Source: JACDAN01 sp963834825 (GTDB lineage Bacteria > Actinomycetota > Thermoleophilia > Gaiellales > Gaiellaceae). Taken from it: 64,000 nucleotides of DNA. Shown piece by piece: positions 62,536 to 64,000 of the stretch. The notes under the pieces are model-generated. The model saw only the letters and a program-made list of their open reading frames with translations. It ran no database searches and was not told the DNA's origin. The stretch's first letter is position 1. Every line of letters starts with the position of its first letter. The stretch lies in assembly GCA_963834825.1 (NCBI GenBank), contig CAWICZ010000010.1, forward strand, positions 1 to 64,000. Direction: 5' to 3'. The translations under genes and the position numbers were made by a program.

Positions 62536-64000
62536 CTACTGCCTCGCCATCGCGACTCGGAAGCGTTCGTCCGGATCGAGCTGGTGATCGGCGTCCTCGG
62601 CGGCCGTACCCGCGTCGATCTCGACCCAGTTCACCTCTCCGGTGAACGTGTTCGGGACGGGATAGTCCTCGGCGACGAGCGCGCCGTTTTCCCGCCCCAC
62701 GTCGCAGGTGTCGTCGGCGGAGAAGATCATGGCGGCAGTCGCCGCGACCTCTCCTTCACCGATCTTGACCCCGTCGAGGTACAGCGTCACATGACCACCC
62801 TTGCCGAGCCCGGGGCCGGCGTAGTCGAACTCCATCCGAACCTGGTGAGTGCCCGGCGGCACTTCGGTGTCGCTATCGACGTAGAAGCGCTGGATTCCAA
62901 AGAGGCTGTAGCAGTACCGTGGCTTGCCCTCCTTCAGGTACAGGCTCCAGCCGCCGATGCTGCCGCCCTGGGCGATGATGACGCCCTGCGCGCCGCCGTC
63001 GGGCACCTCGATCTCCGCCGTGACAGCGTGTGACTTGTTCTTGATGCTGACGATCGAGTTCTCGGACAGTCGGCCCATGCCGCCGTACAGGAGCTGCCGG
63101 TCACCCTGCACGAGCGTGGGTCGCCCGGCCATCTCGGCGAGTATGCGTTCGGCGACACGGTCGTCGAGCGGCAGCACGTTGTACTTCGTCGCCTCGACGA
63201 GGAACAGGCGCTGGAGTTCCGCAAGCTTCTCCGGCTGCTCTTTCGAGAGGTCATTGCACTGCGTCCAGTCGCTCGTCGTGTCGTAGAGCTCCCAGACGTC
63301 GTCGTCGAACGCAGGCTTGTCACCGCCGACCAACACCCACGGAATCCCGTGCCTCGTCACGGCGGTCCAGCCCTGGTGGTAGATGCCGCGGTTGCAGAAC
63401 ATCTCGAAGTACTGGGTGGTATGGCGCTCGGCTGCCCCGCCGTCGTCGAAGGAGTACGCCATGCTCACGCCCTCCAGTGGCTTCTGCTGCACGCCGTCGA
63501 CGAACGCCGGCTCACGGAGCCCCGCCGCCTCGAGGACGGTCGGTGCGACGTCGATCACGTGGGCGAACTGCGAGCGGATCTCCCCACGGGCCTTGATCCC
63601 CGCCGGCCAGTGCACGATCGTCCCGTTGCGGGTGCCACCCCAGTGGGATGCCACCTGCTTCGTCCACTGGTAGGGCGTGCACATCGCGTGTGCCCATCCG
63701 ACCGCATAGTGGTTGTACGAGTCGGGGCCGCCGAAATCGTCGAGCCGCTCCATCATGAACTCGGGCGTCTCCAGAGCGGCGGCGCCGTTGAAGTTGATCA
63801 TCTCGTTGTAGGTGCCGTTGAGCGTGCCCTCGGCGGAGGCTCCGTTGTCGCCGATGATGTAGTAGACAAGCGTGTCCTCGAGCACGCCGAGTTCCTCGAG
63901 GCTGTCGAGCAGCCGGCCGACGTGGTGGTCGGTGAACTCGAGAAAACCGGCGTAGACCTCCATCTGGCGGCGGAGGATCGGCTTCAGCTCCTCCGGCATC
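62536..64000 (-). CDS. Arylsulfatase, 5' end beyond the window
   Basis: The C-terminal ~488 residues of a type I sulfatase; the catalytic Cys/Ser motif lies outside the window. Visible family features are LEFTDHHVGRLLDSLEELG, the metal-site YIIGDNGAS (Asp-Asn), HWGGTRNGTIVHWPAGI, and HVIDVAPTVLEAAGL. A beta-sandwich C-terminal domain (about the last 170 residues, ending NWVEIDAGTA) resembles those of large AslA-like sulfatases. It would release sulfate from sulfate esters. It lies just outside the tRNA-Asp island. Confidence 0.92.
   Translation of the reverse strand, partial: MPEELKPILRRQMEVYAGFLEFTDHHVGRLLDSLEELGVLEDTLVYYIIGDNGASAEGTLNGTYNEMINFNGAAALETPEFMMERLDDFGGPDSYNHYAVGWAHAMCTPYQWTKQVASHWGGTRNGTIVHWPAGIKARGEIRSQFAHVIDVAPTVLEAAGLREPAFVDGVQQKPLEGVSMAYSFDDGGAAERHTTQYFEMFCNRGIYHQGWTAVTRHGIPWVLVGGDKPAFDDDVWELYDTTSDWTQCNDLSKEQPEKLAELQRLFLVEATKYNVLPLDDRVAERILAEMAGRPTLVQGDRQLLYGGMGRLSENSIVSIKNKSHAVTAEIEVPDGGAQGVIIAQGGSIGGWSLYLKEGKPRYCYSLFGIQRFYVDSDTEVPPGTHQVRMEFDYAGPGLGKGGHVTLYLDGVKIGEGEVAATAAMIFSADDTCDVGRENGALVAEDYPVPNTFTGEVNWVEIDAGTAAEDADHQLDPDERFRVAMARQ

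Overview
The window is G+C-rich, densely packed DNA, most consistent with an actinobacterium of the class Thermoleophilia (Gaiellales/Solirubrobacterales type). This is inferred from gene content: a bifunctional homocysteine S-methyltransferase/methylene-THF reductase, a MarP-type CvpA-trypsin protease, ClpC with an N-terminal Cys-His-Cys extension, a DUF2254 protein and a GlgC-type pyrophosphorylase. No rRNA, CRISPR array or complete transposase was found. There is one intact tRNA gene (Asp, GTC) and three partial tRNA copies.

Layout. 0-8.5 kb: a CarH-like B12 light-sensing MerR regulator diverges from a DUF378/fasciclin operon with a near-consensus promoter and TACA repeats. A minus-strand block follows (DUF2254, zinc ribbon, hydrolase, M23-like peptidase), then glgC, then a small stress operon (HxlR regulator, phosphoesterase-like protein, Hsp20-zinc-finger chimera). 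8.7-11.4 kb: clpC. 11.4-12.7 kb: a gene graveyard with a truncated Clp-fold protease joined to an RNase J-like fragment. 12.73-20.33 kb: a tandem duplication of about 3.8 kb carrying a DyP peroxidase, a small ORF, an aldo/keto reductase and a 3-hydroxyisobutyrate-dehydrogenase-like gene. The last ~215 bases of copy 1 are changed almost exclusively by C-to-T. 21-26 kb: tRNA-Lys and tRNA-Asp fragments, two small intact genes, and relics of SMP-30, VOC, FtsH and ABC-2 permease genes. 26-29 kb: a secreted GH3 glucosidase. 29-43 kb: sensor kinase and receiver, CopC-CopD fusion, secreted-repeat lipoprotein, NarL regulator, cupredoxin, Ohr, CaCA exchanger, PQQ-type beta-propeller with cupredoxin tail, and FtsH. 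Several genes here carry single frameshifts. 43-55 kb: mostly intact housekeeping-type genes (MFS-cNMP fusion, subtilase-GAF pair, cyclodeaminase, ECF sigma, M55 peptidase, SDR, HMT-MTHFR, MarP).

55.25-62.27 kb: an intact tRNA-Asp gene whose 3' end is repeated as 40 identical bases 6.9 kb downstream, the signature of an integrated element. Its cargo is one apparent operon: a small membrane protein, a 992-residue AAA ATPase with an M41 (FtsH-type) peptidase domain and a long uncharacterised N-terminus, and a beta-helix-like membrane protein broken by frameshifts. No integrase is recognisable. This cargo is the best candidate for an undescribed system. The window ends inside an arylsulfatase gene.

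Many genes serve redox, copper and light stress or protein quality control (ClpC, two M41 proteases, MarP, subtilase, DyP, Ohr, cupredoxins). The frameshift cluster at 23-44 kb may reflect consensus errors rather than gene decay, and this should be settled before the broken genes are interpreted biologically.
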